From assembly GCA_036365515.1 (NCBI GenBank), contig CM070875.1, forward strand, positions 5,181,001 to 5,245,000: a stretch of 64,000 nt of DNA. The letters run 5' to 3'. Both the position numbers and the translations under genes were made by a program. The stretch is from Torymus aiolomorphi. Its lineage: Eukaryota; Arthropoda; Insecta; Hymenoptera; Torymidae. Below, in pieces: positions 50,340 through 60,897 of this stretch; positions within the stretch are counted from its first letter, which is position 1; each line of letters starts with the position of its first letter. Below the pieces are notes generated by a model, which searched no databases, had not been told where the DNA came from, and saw only the letters and a program-made list of their open reading frames with translations.

Positions 50340-51053
50340 ATTAAAATTAACAGCACTTTTTATTTTGTAATTGATGCTGCATCTTTATTTTAATTTACAA
50401 CGTATTTGTTATTTGTTGCCACGTTTAATTTTCTATTACAAAATTTCATAAAAAATAATGTTCTTTTCTTTAAGTTGTGTGAAACTAATGGCCAGTTATC
50501 TACCAATGGATAGGTAATTTTTGTTAAATTGTTTTAACAATAACAAAAACACCATATTCTTCAGTTCAATGTTTCGGAGATTTTTATTATTTCCCTCTTC
50601 AGGAATAGATTAATACATTCTTGTTGTCAAGTTTGATATGCGGGCAACAATCCGCTCGTCAATTTGACGATCTATATGGTTTTCCCTGGAACACGAACGA
50701 ATGCCGGAACATCTGAATGGGAATTAAATTAATTTATGTCCACGGCAGCAATAAGAAAGAGAAATCCCCAACCAATCAAGGATCAAGGACTACATGAACA
50801 CCAACAACGGAACTCCACCGTATTCGAGAGAAGGCACCTCCGATTCAGGATACTAAAGTGGGACAGATGATCCTTCCATAGAGCACATCCTTATCAGCTT
50901 CGTTCCCGACGCCAGCTGCGATCGGCTCATTGCCTATCCACACCACTGAATTGCAAGCATTGTATCGCTTACGAGCATCAACATCAACCGAGGGTCATTG
51001 GCATCTGCCAATCGAAGCTAAGTACCTGAGCGAGCGTGCGAGTAATTTTTAAA
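50340..51053. other. Probable 5' part of a retroelement
   Basis: No gene. From about 50680 the composition becomes balanced and C-rich, unlike the AT-rich flank, and leads into the gag-like start at 51054. It reads like the untranslated leader of an LTR retroelement. Inference only. Confidence 0.3.
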
Positions 51054-51978
51054 ATGTCGCATAACGATGAACAACCTTTAGGTTCCGGGTCGTCCAATAA
51101 TTTAAGAGCAAGGGATAATGATGATCAATTGGTTCCTAATCCGTCACCCGCATTAGTGCATTTGGGGACATTGGATTTACTAGCTCTTTAACGTGAGCGC
51201 GCTACGCGTGCCTGTCGGCACTGCCCTATCTTACCTACTGTATTAGCCAATGAAATTTTTTGATAACCCTTTGAAGTTGGCTCTAAAAGTTTCAATTCGA
51301 TAATAATCGCTATCTCCCTTCTACAATAGGAAATATGGAAGGTGATAGAGAGCCAAACCGGGTACCAATAAGGTCACGGCCTCTTTCGATTCCCAGTAAT
51401 AGGGATGATTCCCTTTCTTGTGGCTCACTAGTTCAGTTCGTTAAGGGGGTGTCGCACTATACTAACACTGTTTTATCGGCAGAACATGTAAAAGTAATTA
51501 ATATAAATAAAAGGATAATGATTTACGCCTTGAACAAATTCAGTTGCTCTGCGTAATGGTGTAATACATCATTCTACAAAGTTTCGAGGCAAAAAAACGT
51601 CGACACCTTTGTTTATTTTTGGAACGAAATTTGGTTAATTTTCGTTATTTTTCGTTCCAAAAATAAACAAAGGTGTCGTCGTTTTTTTGTCTCAAAACTT
51701 CGTAGAACGATGTATTAGAGGATTACGCAGGCCAAGTGAATTTGTTTAAGACGCAAATCATTATCTTTTTATTTATATTAATTATTTTGACATGTTCCGT
51801 CGATAAAACAGGGTTAGTGGTAAAGTAGGACTATTACACCATCTTAAAGATGAATCGAGGATTTATTATAAAAAGACTAACGAGGTAGCAAGAATATTAT
51901 CAGAATTTAGCAGAAAAAATATTCCGATAAATGAATTTATTAGAATCTGCAGACGCGGAAAAATTTATAGACCCGAAT
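51054..51978 (+). pseudogene. Gag-like ORF remnant interrupted by a TTAA element
   Basis: Begins MSHNDEQPLGSGSSNNLRAR and stops after about 45 codons at 51191. A second open stretch from 51335 (MEGDREPNRVPIRSRPLS...CGSLVQFV) is cut by the TTAA element at 51445. It resumes after 51844 with KDESRIYYKKTNEVARILSE and ends GKIYRPE before a TGA near 51979. The frame is continuous across the insertion if the element and one TTAA are ignored. Low-complexity acidic/basic composition and context suggest a gag-like protein, but I recognise no domain. Confidence 0.45.
51445..51844. mobile_element. TTAA-flanked foldback MITE in the gag-like ORF
   Basis: Starts GGGGGTGTCGCACTATACTA, ends ...GTAGGACTATTACACCATC. 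TTAA is at 51441-51444 and 51845-51848. The centre (about 51645) is an inverted GTTTCGAGGCAAAAAAACG hairpin shared with 39105-39447. Confidence 0.8.
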
Positions 51979-51984
51979 GACTAA

Positions 51985-52132
51985 GACTTTTTCCTATCAT
52001 CGTGTGCAAAGTTTGAGTTTGCACAAACTGCCGCTTTTCCACACGCTCGTCTCAGCGTGTGGAAGGGTTCTGGTTTACGCGCGCAGATGTGTGTGTAGGC
52101 TCGAACTTTGCATAACTCGATAGGAAAAATAG
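51985..52132. repeat. Short foldback
   Basis: TTTTTCCTATCATCG...TGCAAAGTTTGAG pairs with CTCGAACTTTGCA...CGATAGGAAAAA. An inner hairpin lies around CCACACGCTCGTCTCAGCGTGTGG. Confidence 0.7.
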
Positions 52133-52439
52133 TATACAATACTCATGCGCTGCGTAGGTATGCTCCCCACATCCCTCGCCTAGTGCCCACAAAAGCGGGA
52201 CACTGGCAGAGGAGGTGGAAGGTTGACTCCTCCGGCCCTCCACACCATCTACAGCAACCCTCGTCTGAAATCCTGCATGTGTACAGGTAATATCTGACCC
52301 ACCAGTGTCCCGTGAGCCATCCTACTACCCTTCTTAGCTTAGCTTTATTCAGCCTGCCGACCCCTTGTAGCTAATCCTCTGGCGGAGAGTCACTTATGAT
52401 TCTCTTGGCTTGTCTTAAACCTGGCGACTTCCGCCATTT

Positions 52440-52737
52440 CTTGAGTATTTCCTCCTTCATCATAAGGGAGATTCATTTCTTAATTTCGCTCGGCGGAACG
52501 CCTGCCGAGCACTGAGTCGTTCTGATCTGGTGAGCGCCTCTTTCCACCAGGCGATCTGCCTTCTCGTTACCCCTAATACCTTCATGCCCCGGCACCCAAA
52601 TGAGGGTTATTGCATTGTTGCGGCGAAGGTAGTAAGGATATCTATGCAATGTAAAACTTCCTTGGAGTAGGTGCTGGTGCAGTTTAGAGCCATCAGTGCA
52701 GCCCTGCTGTCTGAACAGATCGTGATGGGACATCTCC
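52440..52737 (-). pseudogene. RNase H fragment of an R1/jockey-type non-LTR element
   Basis: The minus strand reads CSDSRAALMALNCTSTYSKE from about 52715 in one frame, then, after a shift, ITLIWVPGHEGIRGNEKADR followed by LVERGA in another (52473-52620). These are the RNase H motifs of non-LTR retrotransposons. The matching reverse transcriptase piece is at 53807-54460 on the same strand, separated by a copia insertion. Confidence 0.8.
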
Positions 52738-53588
52738 TATTGTCCCTGGTAAATTGCACTTGCAACTTGCACATTTTATTTCAATACTCTCGATTTTATC
52801 TGGCAAACCTACTACTAATTTATTATTCACTAATTTATTTAGATATTGGAAATTTACATGACCTAAAATCCTATGCCATTTTTCTTTATCAGTTAACTTG
52901 ACACTATTTACATAAATATCATTATTATTCCTTTTTGTTACATAACTTTTCAGATAATATAAATTTTCTATTTGTTTAGCAGCAGCTATTAATTCTCTGG
53001 AATTATTGTACATTTTTGCATTTTCATTTTTTGCTATGATTGTACAACTTTTTGCTATCTTCGAGAAACTTAACAGATTTTGTTTAATACCTTCGACACA
53101 GTATACATTGCTTAAATCTACTTTGCTTACATTATAATAATTTTTAAAATACTTTTAACAATTTTCCATCTGGTAATTTTACATCGATTGGATTTTTTAG
53201 TTTTACACATTTATCAAAGAATTTATCACTTTTCACTATGTGGTCCGTGCACCCACTATCTAACTACCACTTTAATTCACTTTCACTATCTTCAGTGTAG
53301 TCGTTACCTGTTACTTGATTTACTTCGGGGTCGTAGACCTGCGTTACCCATGCTGCAGTTGATTCTGCTACAGATGACTTGTACTCGCCTCCTGACCTGC
53401 CTGTCCCTCTGCTCTGGTCACTTTTATTAACAACCGTTAATTTCCACTTGGCTTTTCTAGCGTCGCTTGGTTTTATCTCCCCACTATCTCTATAGAACTC
53501 GAAAGTTCATATAGAAGATAAAAAATTTTGGAACCACGAACCTGCTACCATGGAGGGATTTTGGGATAAATAAAGTGAGAATCAATAT
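52738..53588 (-). pseudogene. Copia internal region (gag/protease/pre-integrase), truncated
   Basis: Decayed copia-type polyprotein on the minus strand. LDSGCTDHIVKSDKFFDKC near 53255 matches the aspartic protease site, directly preceded by an in-frame stop. KWHRILGHVNFQYLNKLV near 52885-52830 is the gag pre-integrase region, followed by KCASCKC. It ends abruptly at 52738 at the junction with the RNase H fragment, so integrase, RT and the 3' LTR are missing. At least two stops and one frameshift. Confidence 0.8.
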
Positions 53589-53806
53589 TGTTAGAAATAA
53601 TAGTTCACAGGTTTATTAGTGGCAAAAGCCAGTCGGCACGTCTGCCTACATCACAGTCAGAAAGTAGAGTGTATAAAAACATTCTAAGTGCGCCGCTCTC
53701 GCCTGAGCTTGTCTCGTTGTACGAAATCGTTGCTAACCAAGTGATGGCGCGATGAGTACTAATTAGATATAAGATCAAGATATAACATTTACTACTATAT
53801 CCAACA
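53589..53806 (-). mobile_element. Copia-type LTR (5' LTR of the truncated element)
   Basis: On the minus strand it runs TGTTGGATATAGTAG ... TATTTCTAACA, 218 bp, with TG...CA ends and an AATAAACCTG near the 3' side. It is followed by copia internal sequence that includes CATGGTAGCAG near 53550. No second LTR is found. Confidence 0.75.
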
Positions 53807-54460
53807 CTAGTATTAGCTCTTGTGTTGCAAAGGGTGTAGTGTTCGGAGAGTCCGTTATGCCCTTTATCACTAGCCTTTGTACTTTGTCTAACGAGCTCTG
53901 GCGGGCCTTTAGTTCGCATTTCTGCCAACACACCACTGCTCCGTGCGTTAATCTGGGTCTGATGATAGCCTCATACATTATGCTAACGTTGCCCGGTGCA
54001 CCGGGTATGGCAGGCTCCAGGTGTTACCAAACGCCCTCCTACAAGCCCAGAACGTGTTTATATGGCTTTCTCACATATGTTGCTAATATGTTTTCCCCAA
54101 TTCAGTTTAGAGTCCAGCGTCATTCCCAGATACTTGGCCTCGCTTACCAGCTTCAGGGGCTTGCCGCCCACTTGCACTTCCCTAATAGGTTTGATCAGAC
54201 CTTGTATCTGGTTATGAACAAAATCATGTCGACTTTATCTGGGTTCACTGACAGCCTAACGGACTCACACCATGCTTGCACTATATATGCTGCATTAGTC
54301 CTGCAAGTACGTGCTCGTCGTCGGCTTTCACTAGTATTAGAATGTTGTCCGCATAGGCTTGGGTAAAGAAGCCTGCCTCATTCAGTAGACTGATGAGTTC
54401 AGCAATCCCCAAGCACCGTATGGTGGGAGAAAGTACTTCTTCTTGCGGCTTGCCCTTTCG
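53807..54460 (-). pseudogene. Reverse transcriptase C-terminal part, R1/jockey type
   Basis: The minus strand shows AYADNILILVKADDEHVLAG near 54350 (YADD box altered to YADN), NPDKVDMILF near 54230, then YEAIIRPRLTHGAVVCW and LDKVQRLVIKGITDS near 53978-53850. Several frameshifts break it. The domain continues in the RNase H fragment beyond the copia insertion. Confidence 0.8.
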
Positions 54461-54504
54461 ATTATATGAACACCGTCATAAAAAATATTCATTCTTTTTA
54501 CCAT

Positions 54505-54698
54505 CCAAACAATGAAGATTCGAATGTAACTATTTCGATTGTCTTCCATTTATTCTTTCTTAGCATTCGACGATTCGCACATTCTAATTACACATCTGAG
54601 TTGAAAAAGTCACACGGAAATAACGTAGATCGAGCTCGCAAAATTAGATACTTTGCTGAAAATTCAAAGTGAACGTTCGCTTTGTTGATACCCACCCT
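54505..54698. repeat. Half copy of the GGTGGGTATCG foldback
   Basis: Resembles the right arm of 42943-43463: GATTCGAATGTAACTATTTC, GACGATTCGCACATTCTAAT, GTGAACGTTCGC, ending GATACCCACC. No left arm. Confidence 0.7.
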
Positions 54699-54844
54699 GA
54701 AAATCCCCATGACGCGCATCGGAATTCATGTTCAAACTCCACCCCTCTTCATATCCACGCAGTATGTCACGCCGGTCGCTCGTGGTCGCAATAATCAGGT
54801 TGTGACCGAGTTAATGATAGTTTATATTTACAAATTAAGATTAA

Positions 54845-55850
54845 GGTGGTGTAGTACTCCTGTACTCTGTTTTACCGACAGGACACGGTAAATTCTATAT
54901 TATCAAAATAAATATATCGAATTACGTCTTATAAGGAGATAATTGCCCTGCGCAATGCAATAATCTACCATCCTACGCAGTTTTGAGCACAAATCTGTGG
55001 CTTCCCGGAATAACGACCTAACCCACTTGTACGTGTTTTCGAGAAATCGACGTTTTAAAATTTCTGTCATGACACTTCATATGTAAGATCGAAATGCGCG
55101 AGATGAGTCATAACAATGTAAACATTTACAAAGGTATCGAATATCTTTCGAACCCCACTATCAGCTGCTAGAATACATTTTTATTCTTTGTATAAACAAA
55201 CAAAACAATGCAGTTAAGTCGTTATTCCGGTAACTGTGCAGTTAAGTGGTTTAGGGAAATTGTTCAAATAAGATAAATAACATAGTCATTTCTACACTTA
55301 AAACATAGAATACGAATTCTTTTTTAAATATTCATTCGCACGCATGTGCCTCCCAACGGAATATGCGTGAAGTCAACGGAATTCGGTAAACCGAATACCG
55401 AACGTTACTCGGTTACTGTTTTAATTATGCACACTCGCCCCATCGTCCGGCAATCAAAACTGTTGTGTTACCTTCTATTATCTATTACCTTTGATCTTTG
55501 TTGCTATAAAAATAGGTATGTCATAATCTGTTTATTGCATAGTATTAACTTCAAAACGGTGCTTTTAATTAAATATAAATATTCAGTTAAGTGGTTTTTC
55601 CGGGCACAGGTGCAGTTAAGTGGTTATGCACTTAGCTGATATTTGCTCTTTGAACGCGTTTCAGATTTCCGGACCAAGTCTATATGAAAAAGGGTAGTTA
55701 GAAGGTATAAATTCCGGTGCTAACTCAATTTTGACCCCCAAGTGGGTTAGGTCATTCCTGGAAGCCACAGAAATATCGACGGCATCCTAGAAAATTTTTC
55801 GAACAAAAATACCCGAAATTTGGTTCCAAAAATTTTTTGCGTGAGACTCC
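54845..55850. mobile_element. TTAA-type foldback, right arm lost, with nested insertion
   Basis: Starts after TTAA (54841-54844) with GGTGGTGTAGTACTCCTGTA and follows the 18177 element through CAGTTTTGAGCAC. It is interrupted at 54995-55770 and resumes with AAATATCGACGGCATCC. After about 55840 the similarity stops, so the expected right arm is missing. Confidence 0.65.
54995..55770. mobile_element. 776-bp TIR element with AAAT duplication
   Basis: TIRs CTGTGGCTTCCCGGAAT... and ...ATTCCTGGAAGCCACAG extend about 33 bp with a small gap. AAAT is duplicated at 54991-54994 and 55771-55774; the related intact hairpin at 18177 has a single CAAATATC there. The interior has GCAGTTAAGTGGTT three times and GCAGTTAAGTCGTT once (55212-55625), next to CCGG. 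Confidence 0.7.
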
Positions 55851-56024
55851 GAGCAACTGTCTACTATAGTCTAATGGAAATTACATTTGTCCGTCCGCGC
55901 CTAGCGGCGGACTATCGCCTTCTTCTCTGCGCGCAACGTGGCCCAATAATAGTCCAAGCAATCTATCACGGCCCAATGTTAAAATTTCCGGAAAGTCACA
56001 CCTGAAAAAAAAAAAAAAAATAGT

Positions 56025-57262
56025 CGTACAGGAAATGAAATTCTAACATAAAACATGTTTCTGTGTACGTAAGCTCGATCCGAAATACCCAACAAAATTC
56101 GCAAAGTTGCAAAAAATGGTTTTTCGCAAATAACAAAGAAACTATAATTAACTCCGATCAGAAAATGTTAAATGAGAAAGTTGTAGGTTAAAAATATCTA
56201 TCGATTCGTTTTTTTTTTTATAAGTATCGATTGCTTTGTTACTTTTCGAGATATATTGAAAAAACCGTTAAAAATCGGGTTCTCTAGTACTCGTTCAAAT
56301 TGACGTTTGAATACCTGATATTTACTGTAAGTATAGCTCACGGTAAGCCAAGAAACTAGTTTTTTGAAAAATAAAAATATTTATTATTTTTCGAGATATA
56401 TCGAAAAAAGGCGCTCTCGGAAATCGGCCAGATCTTCTCAGCGGATGGTCCTAGAGATCTAACAATCAATGAAACATACCCTAGTATTTTTTTATTGAAA
56501 ATATAGGTATTCAATATTAACCACCATTAAGCCCATCGCTGTAAAATGTTAATTGCGTCCTCTAGATTTTTTTTAATTAAAAAAGTTATCTCGGCTCAAG
56601 AAGGTCGTAGAAAAACATTTTTTTTTTAATTCGTGAAAAAATGACAGCAATCGATTTCTATAAAAGTTATTTCTATACAATAAAAATTGAAAATGGTATT
56701 TGAAAAGAACATGTCCAAAAAAGGTGAAATTTTGTCAAAGTCATTTTTTGATCTTTAAAATTAATAAAATCGTTACAATTTTTAATAGCATGGTAGTGCA
56801 ACTCTTCAAGAAGAAAATAAGCTGTCTATCGTTACTCTAGGACCATCCGTTGAGAAGATCTGGCCGATTTCCGACAGCGCTTTTTTTCGAATTATCGATG
56901 TATCTCGAAAAATAATAAATATTTTTAAATTTTTCAAAAAAGTACTTTTTTGGCTTGCCGTGGGCTATAATTACAGTAAATATCAAGTATTCAAACGTTA
57001 ATTTGAACGAATTCTAAAGAACCCGATTATTACCGGTTTTTGCGATGTATCTCGAAAAGTAACAAAGCAATAGATACTTATAAAAAACCGAATCGATAGA
57101 TCTTTTTAATACCTACAACTTTTCTGATCGGAGTTTTAGTTTCTTTGTTATTTTCGAAAAACCGCTTTTTGCAACTTTGCGAATTTTTTTGGCCGTGTTC
57201 GCTATTCCGGATCGAGTTTACGGACACGCAGAAACATTGCCTTAGAATTTCATTTCCTACAC
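56025..57262. repeat. 1.2-kb foldback with 430-bp arms
   Basis: GTACAGGAAATGAAATTCTA at the left corresponds to TTAGAATTTCATTTCCTACA at the right. The arms include AGATCTTCTCAGCGGATGGTCCTAG (56432-56456) and its complement at 56840-56862. A unique spacer of about 380 bp lies between. About 15-20 percent divergence by eye. Confidence 0.8.
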
Positions 57263-57978
57263 GGAGAGAAATTTTAGAGTAAAAATTACCAAGGTGCCTT
57301 GGTAGCGCATGGACAGACTGTCAAAAGCCGTGTTATTCCCAGGTTTCTAATACAATTTATAAGTTTCCCAGGAAAAACTACCATAACCACTTAAAAAAAA
57401 TACCAAATTATCTGAATAAAAATTACCAGACACACTGGTAAAAATTGAGATCTAGTCATTTTTACAAGGTAACCTAAGAATTTTTACTAAGAAAACTGAT
57501 AAATTTTACCAAATAACCTGGTATTTGTGTACTCGCGCATGCGCACTGCGCATTATTGTGTTTCAGAAGATTAATACTAGAGGCGTGCGCGACGTTAAAA
57601 TGAGAACAATACACATATTTTCAGTAAGTAATAACGGCGATTCAAATGACTGTTGGTAACAGCTTCCGTGGCGCAGTCGGTAGAACGTCGGACTCACAAC
57701 CCAAAGATCGTCGGATCGAATCCCGCTTCCGTAAAAGTTTTTTTCAGTTTAATGTTTTTTCATCCTTGTTTCTGTTTCTATTTCTATATTAAAATACTAT
57801 ATATCCATCAATATGGATAAAAAAAGTTAATTTTTTTAATTTAAATTAACTAAAAAAAAATTTTACCAAGGCACTTTGGTAAAAAGTTTGAAATTGTCAG
57901 TCTATCCATCCATTACCATAGAAACTGGTAATTTTGTCTCGAATATTTGTAATTTTCACTACAAAATTTCTCTCCGTG
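57260..57978. mobile_element. TIR element carrying a tRNA-like sequence
   Basis: Ends CACGGAGAGAAATTTTAGAG and, inverted, CACGGAGAGAAATTTTGTAG. Sub-terminal GTAAAAATTACC and CCTTGGTA motifs recur inside. It abuts the 56025-57262 foldback. No transposase frame. Confidence 0.7.
57662..57733 (+). ncRNA. tRNA-like sequence with pol III A and B boxes
   Basis: TGGCGCAGTCGG (57669-57680) fits the A box and GGATCGAATCC (57713-57723) fits the B box, at normal spacing. A CTCACAA loop would carry anticodon CAC. The acceptor stem cannot form: the 5' and 3' ends are direct copies of TTCCGT instead of complements. The anticodon stem has two mismatches. A seven-T run at 57738 could terminate transcription. 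Likely a tRNA pseudogene or SINE-type promoter within the TIR element. Confidence 0.55.
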
Positions 57979-58896
57979 TATATGACCATATTTTTTTTCA
58001 AGTATGACTTTCCGGAACCTACTCTTCTCCCTATTGCTTGGACTATAAGACTATAACTTTTGTAGTATCTTTCTATCCAATAGACTCTGTTGTTGTTCTT
58101 GTATGTAACTGAAGCTATTCATTATTTATTGATCTTGCTCTAACCTCCTGAATACCATCGCGCCGCCTCCGCGGGATCGTCGTTCCGAGACGACGATCAT
58201 CCTGAGTTACCACGCATCGCGACTCGCGGGAAAAAAATGGTCCTATAGAAGTTCGAAAACTTCTAACATAATACAATTCAACGAGCGAAATGAATGAGGT
58301 AGAAATTGGTACTGCTACAATTCAACAAAACACTGAACTGCTACAATCCCAACGATCGAAGTCTCAGACGCCCAACATCGAGTTAAGGCACGTCGAAGGT
58401 GACTTCTCAGAGTCCCAACATTGACTTGCCACAGTTCGACGCTTTATTGAGCTATAGCAATACCAATATCAAACTACATTACGTGCATATTGGTAATCTT
58501 GTAGTTCGAATACTTTTTGAACTCTTACATTACGATGACTTGATGTCTGTAAGGACCATTTTTTCCGTGTAGCTTATAAGCGCGAGTACTTGCATATTTC
58601 CAAATGCGGAAAAGTCGAGTTCAACCGTGAACTCGACATTTGTAACGCAGAAATTTGGGATGCAAACAATATCCCCGGGATCTCGTTGTAGAAATAGCAC
58701 CCAACGGCAACTATAATATTGTTTTGTTTCATTCGAACAGCAGGTTGCGTATGCAATTAACCCCCATATTGTACAGGTGACATATGTTTTTGTTTCTTTT
58801 TGACTTATGTTTTTAGATTTAGAGTGAATCTACGTTCATATTTAGTAGTCATTATAAAAACAAGTAAAGAAAAACATAAAAATTGAAAATAATTAA
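57979..58896. other. Intergenic stretch, no gene recognised
   Basis: Mixed sequence with a short hairpin GGGATCGTCG...CGACGATCAT near 58173-58200. ACTGCTACAATTCAACAAAACACTGAACTGCTACAATCC at 58311 contains a small direct repeat. No coding or RNA signal. Confidence 0.4.
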
Positions 58897-59038
58897 CCTT
58901 TGGACTGCCGGATAGCCGAGATATTGGCTCGACCCATGATATGAACTTGGCATATATATAGTTGATACATGATACAAGACAGAAGTTTGGGCACTTTTAA
59001 AGGTCGTTTTAACACCTTAAATCCCGGAAGTCTAAAGG
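58897..59038. mobile_element. 142-bp TTAA-flanked MITE
   Basis: CCTTTGGACTGCCGG and inverse CCCGGAAGTCTAAAGG, with TTAA at 58893-58896 and 59039-59042. CCYTTTG next to TTAA is a common piggyBac-type terminus (family knowledge). Non-coding. Confidence 0.65.
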
Positions 59039-59336
59039 TTAAAGTTTATTTATAAAAACCTATTTTTTCGCAAATGTTTGTTCGGTTACTAAAAGATAGA
59101 AAATCGAGTCATACACATTGTCTGCGTTCGGGTAATAGGAACAACCGCATTATTGAGTTTTTATCTTTATAATAAATAATTATAATTACAAAATACTCTC
59201 ATTTTGTGATTATTCGATTGGTAACATTATAATTTATCTATAAAACCAAAATTATTACTTTGTAAACCTTCTTAATTAATTATATTTCGATGTCAATTCC
59301 GAGTTGATACTGTTTTGAAACCAGTTCCGAGTTGGT

Positions 59337-60261
59337 ATATGAGTAATTCTACAGAACCTTTAACTTTTCACTAAAACATCATCAAAAAATAATTTAGTGG
59401 CACACTAATGCGGGAAATTTTTTTCTTGTTTCTAGAGTTCTCAAGGAGTAAGAAACAGTAGGCGTGACTCGTTTTTAGACAAAGCTATTTTTTATATTGC
59501 ACAAAACATGAACAAAATTAAACTTTTTACATTTTTTTTTGTTAAAATTTTATGTTACTAAAACGTCGATTTCACCATGTAAGATACCCAATGACAACTT
59601 AAATATGTGATGGGAATTTCAGAAATAGTGTAAGGAAGAAATAACAGCGTAGTTGTTAGCCCCCTCAAAGTCCTTTAAGTGTGCCACTTGAAAATGTTGT
59701 TTTTCCGAATGAGTTTCGCACAGACCAGACTATTTTTAAAGTGTTCCTATAAAGTAAGTTTTTGAGGCACACGCACACCGGAATTCTCATTTTTTACGGT
59801 TTTTGGTGTAGAATGAACGTATGAAATTAGAAATTAAAAAAATTAAAAGTTATTTTTTCTATATTGAAACAATTAAAAAATTTTCGAATTTCTAAAAATC
59901 GGTATACGCTCACATTTTAGGTTGCACAATGTTTTTAAAGATTGGCACACTCTTGGCGCATTTTTTTTTTGGCAGAGTACCATTATACGAAGATGCTATT
60001 ATATTTTCAGAGTGATTGGACTAAAGTTATTTTTTTTATAGCGATATAAAAAAAAAATGTTTGAGTTGTACGCTTTGAAATTTCGTAGAAATCGTACTTT
60101 GGGCTCGTTCTTCTTTACAATACTTATTCCACTTAAATATATACAAGGGCATACTTTATAATATATTATACAAGAAGAAGCTTAATTGTCGAGTTCGATT
60201 TACGATCGTGATATATCGTGTCAGACTGTAAAAGTTAAAGGTTCTGTAGAATTACTCATAT
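59337..60261. mobile_element. 925-bp element with 30-bp TIRs
   Basis: Left ATATGAGTAATTCTACAGAA plus CCTTTAACTTTT; right is the precise inverse to 60261. The interior is AT-rich, not palindromic, and shows no long frame. Confidence 0.75.
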
Positions 60262-60293
60262 CTTTTTGAAATGGATTTTGAGGACGGGACGTT

Positions 60294-60640
60294 CCCTGTT
60301 TAAAAAAATCATATGAGAATTACATGAGATTTTCGACGATTTTATCACGTGAGTTTTACAAGAGAAATCGCGTCATTTTCATGTGAGCAGTGAGATATGT
60401 TAAAATCGAAATACAAAAAAGAAAAATTGTTTATATAACAAAAGGTTCAAAACAATTGCAGGTAAACGAGGTGGTCATAGATGATACGCCTGTTATGCCC
60501 CCCTCCCCCCCCGTCTACCGAGAACTAATTTTATACCTTGTTGTGTACACAATTTTTTGTATATTTCTATTTTGTGATTTCTTACGTGAGTATACTGACA
60601 GGACTACTCACGAGATTACTCACGGATTTTTTTAACAGGG
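60294..60640. mobile_element. TIR element with CACGTGAG-type motifs
   Basis: CCCTGTTTAAAAAAATCATA at the left and TGTTAAAAAAATCCGTGAG in the inverted right end. Motifs CATGAG, CACGTGAG, CATGTGAG, TACGTGAG, CACGAG and CACGG line both ends, as in the 25777 repeat. A run of C is at 60498-60510. Confidence 0.7.
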
Positions 60641-60735
60641 TTTCGAAATGGTTCCTGAGATGGTACCGTTTTCTATCAAACTGACGATCTGAAACATCAT
60701 TTTATAAAAGCTCAACCGGTACAAAATTCCATATA

Positions 60736-60897
60736 TTTTTATAAAGAACCCCGCACAAAATCAATGCAAAAAATCATTCGATCAAATCGGCTGAAACTTT
60801 GGGAAAAGATAGTTCAGGTGGTCCCGAATAAAAATTTCAGTCGATTTGACCGAATGATTTTTTCCATTGGTTTTGTGCGGGGTTCTTTTTTATAATA
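60736..60897. repeat. 162-bp foldback
   Basis: AAAGAACCCCGCACAAAATC...ATCATTCGATCAAATCGGCTG pairs with CAGTCGATTTGACCGAATGAT...GGTTTTGTGCGGGGTTCTTT, with a loop of about 40 bp. Confidence 0.8.

Noticed and set aside
49842..50356. Frames with repeated SFFIRAPR-like units on the minus strand
   Set aside because: They arise from the 28-bp minisatellite; the period is not a multiple of three and several phases are open at once, which argues against a real protein.
57662..57733. Functional tRNA-Val(CAC)
   Set aside because: The acceptor stem halves are direct repeats and cannot pair, and the anticodon stem has two mismatches; kept only as a tRNA-like sequence.
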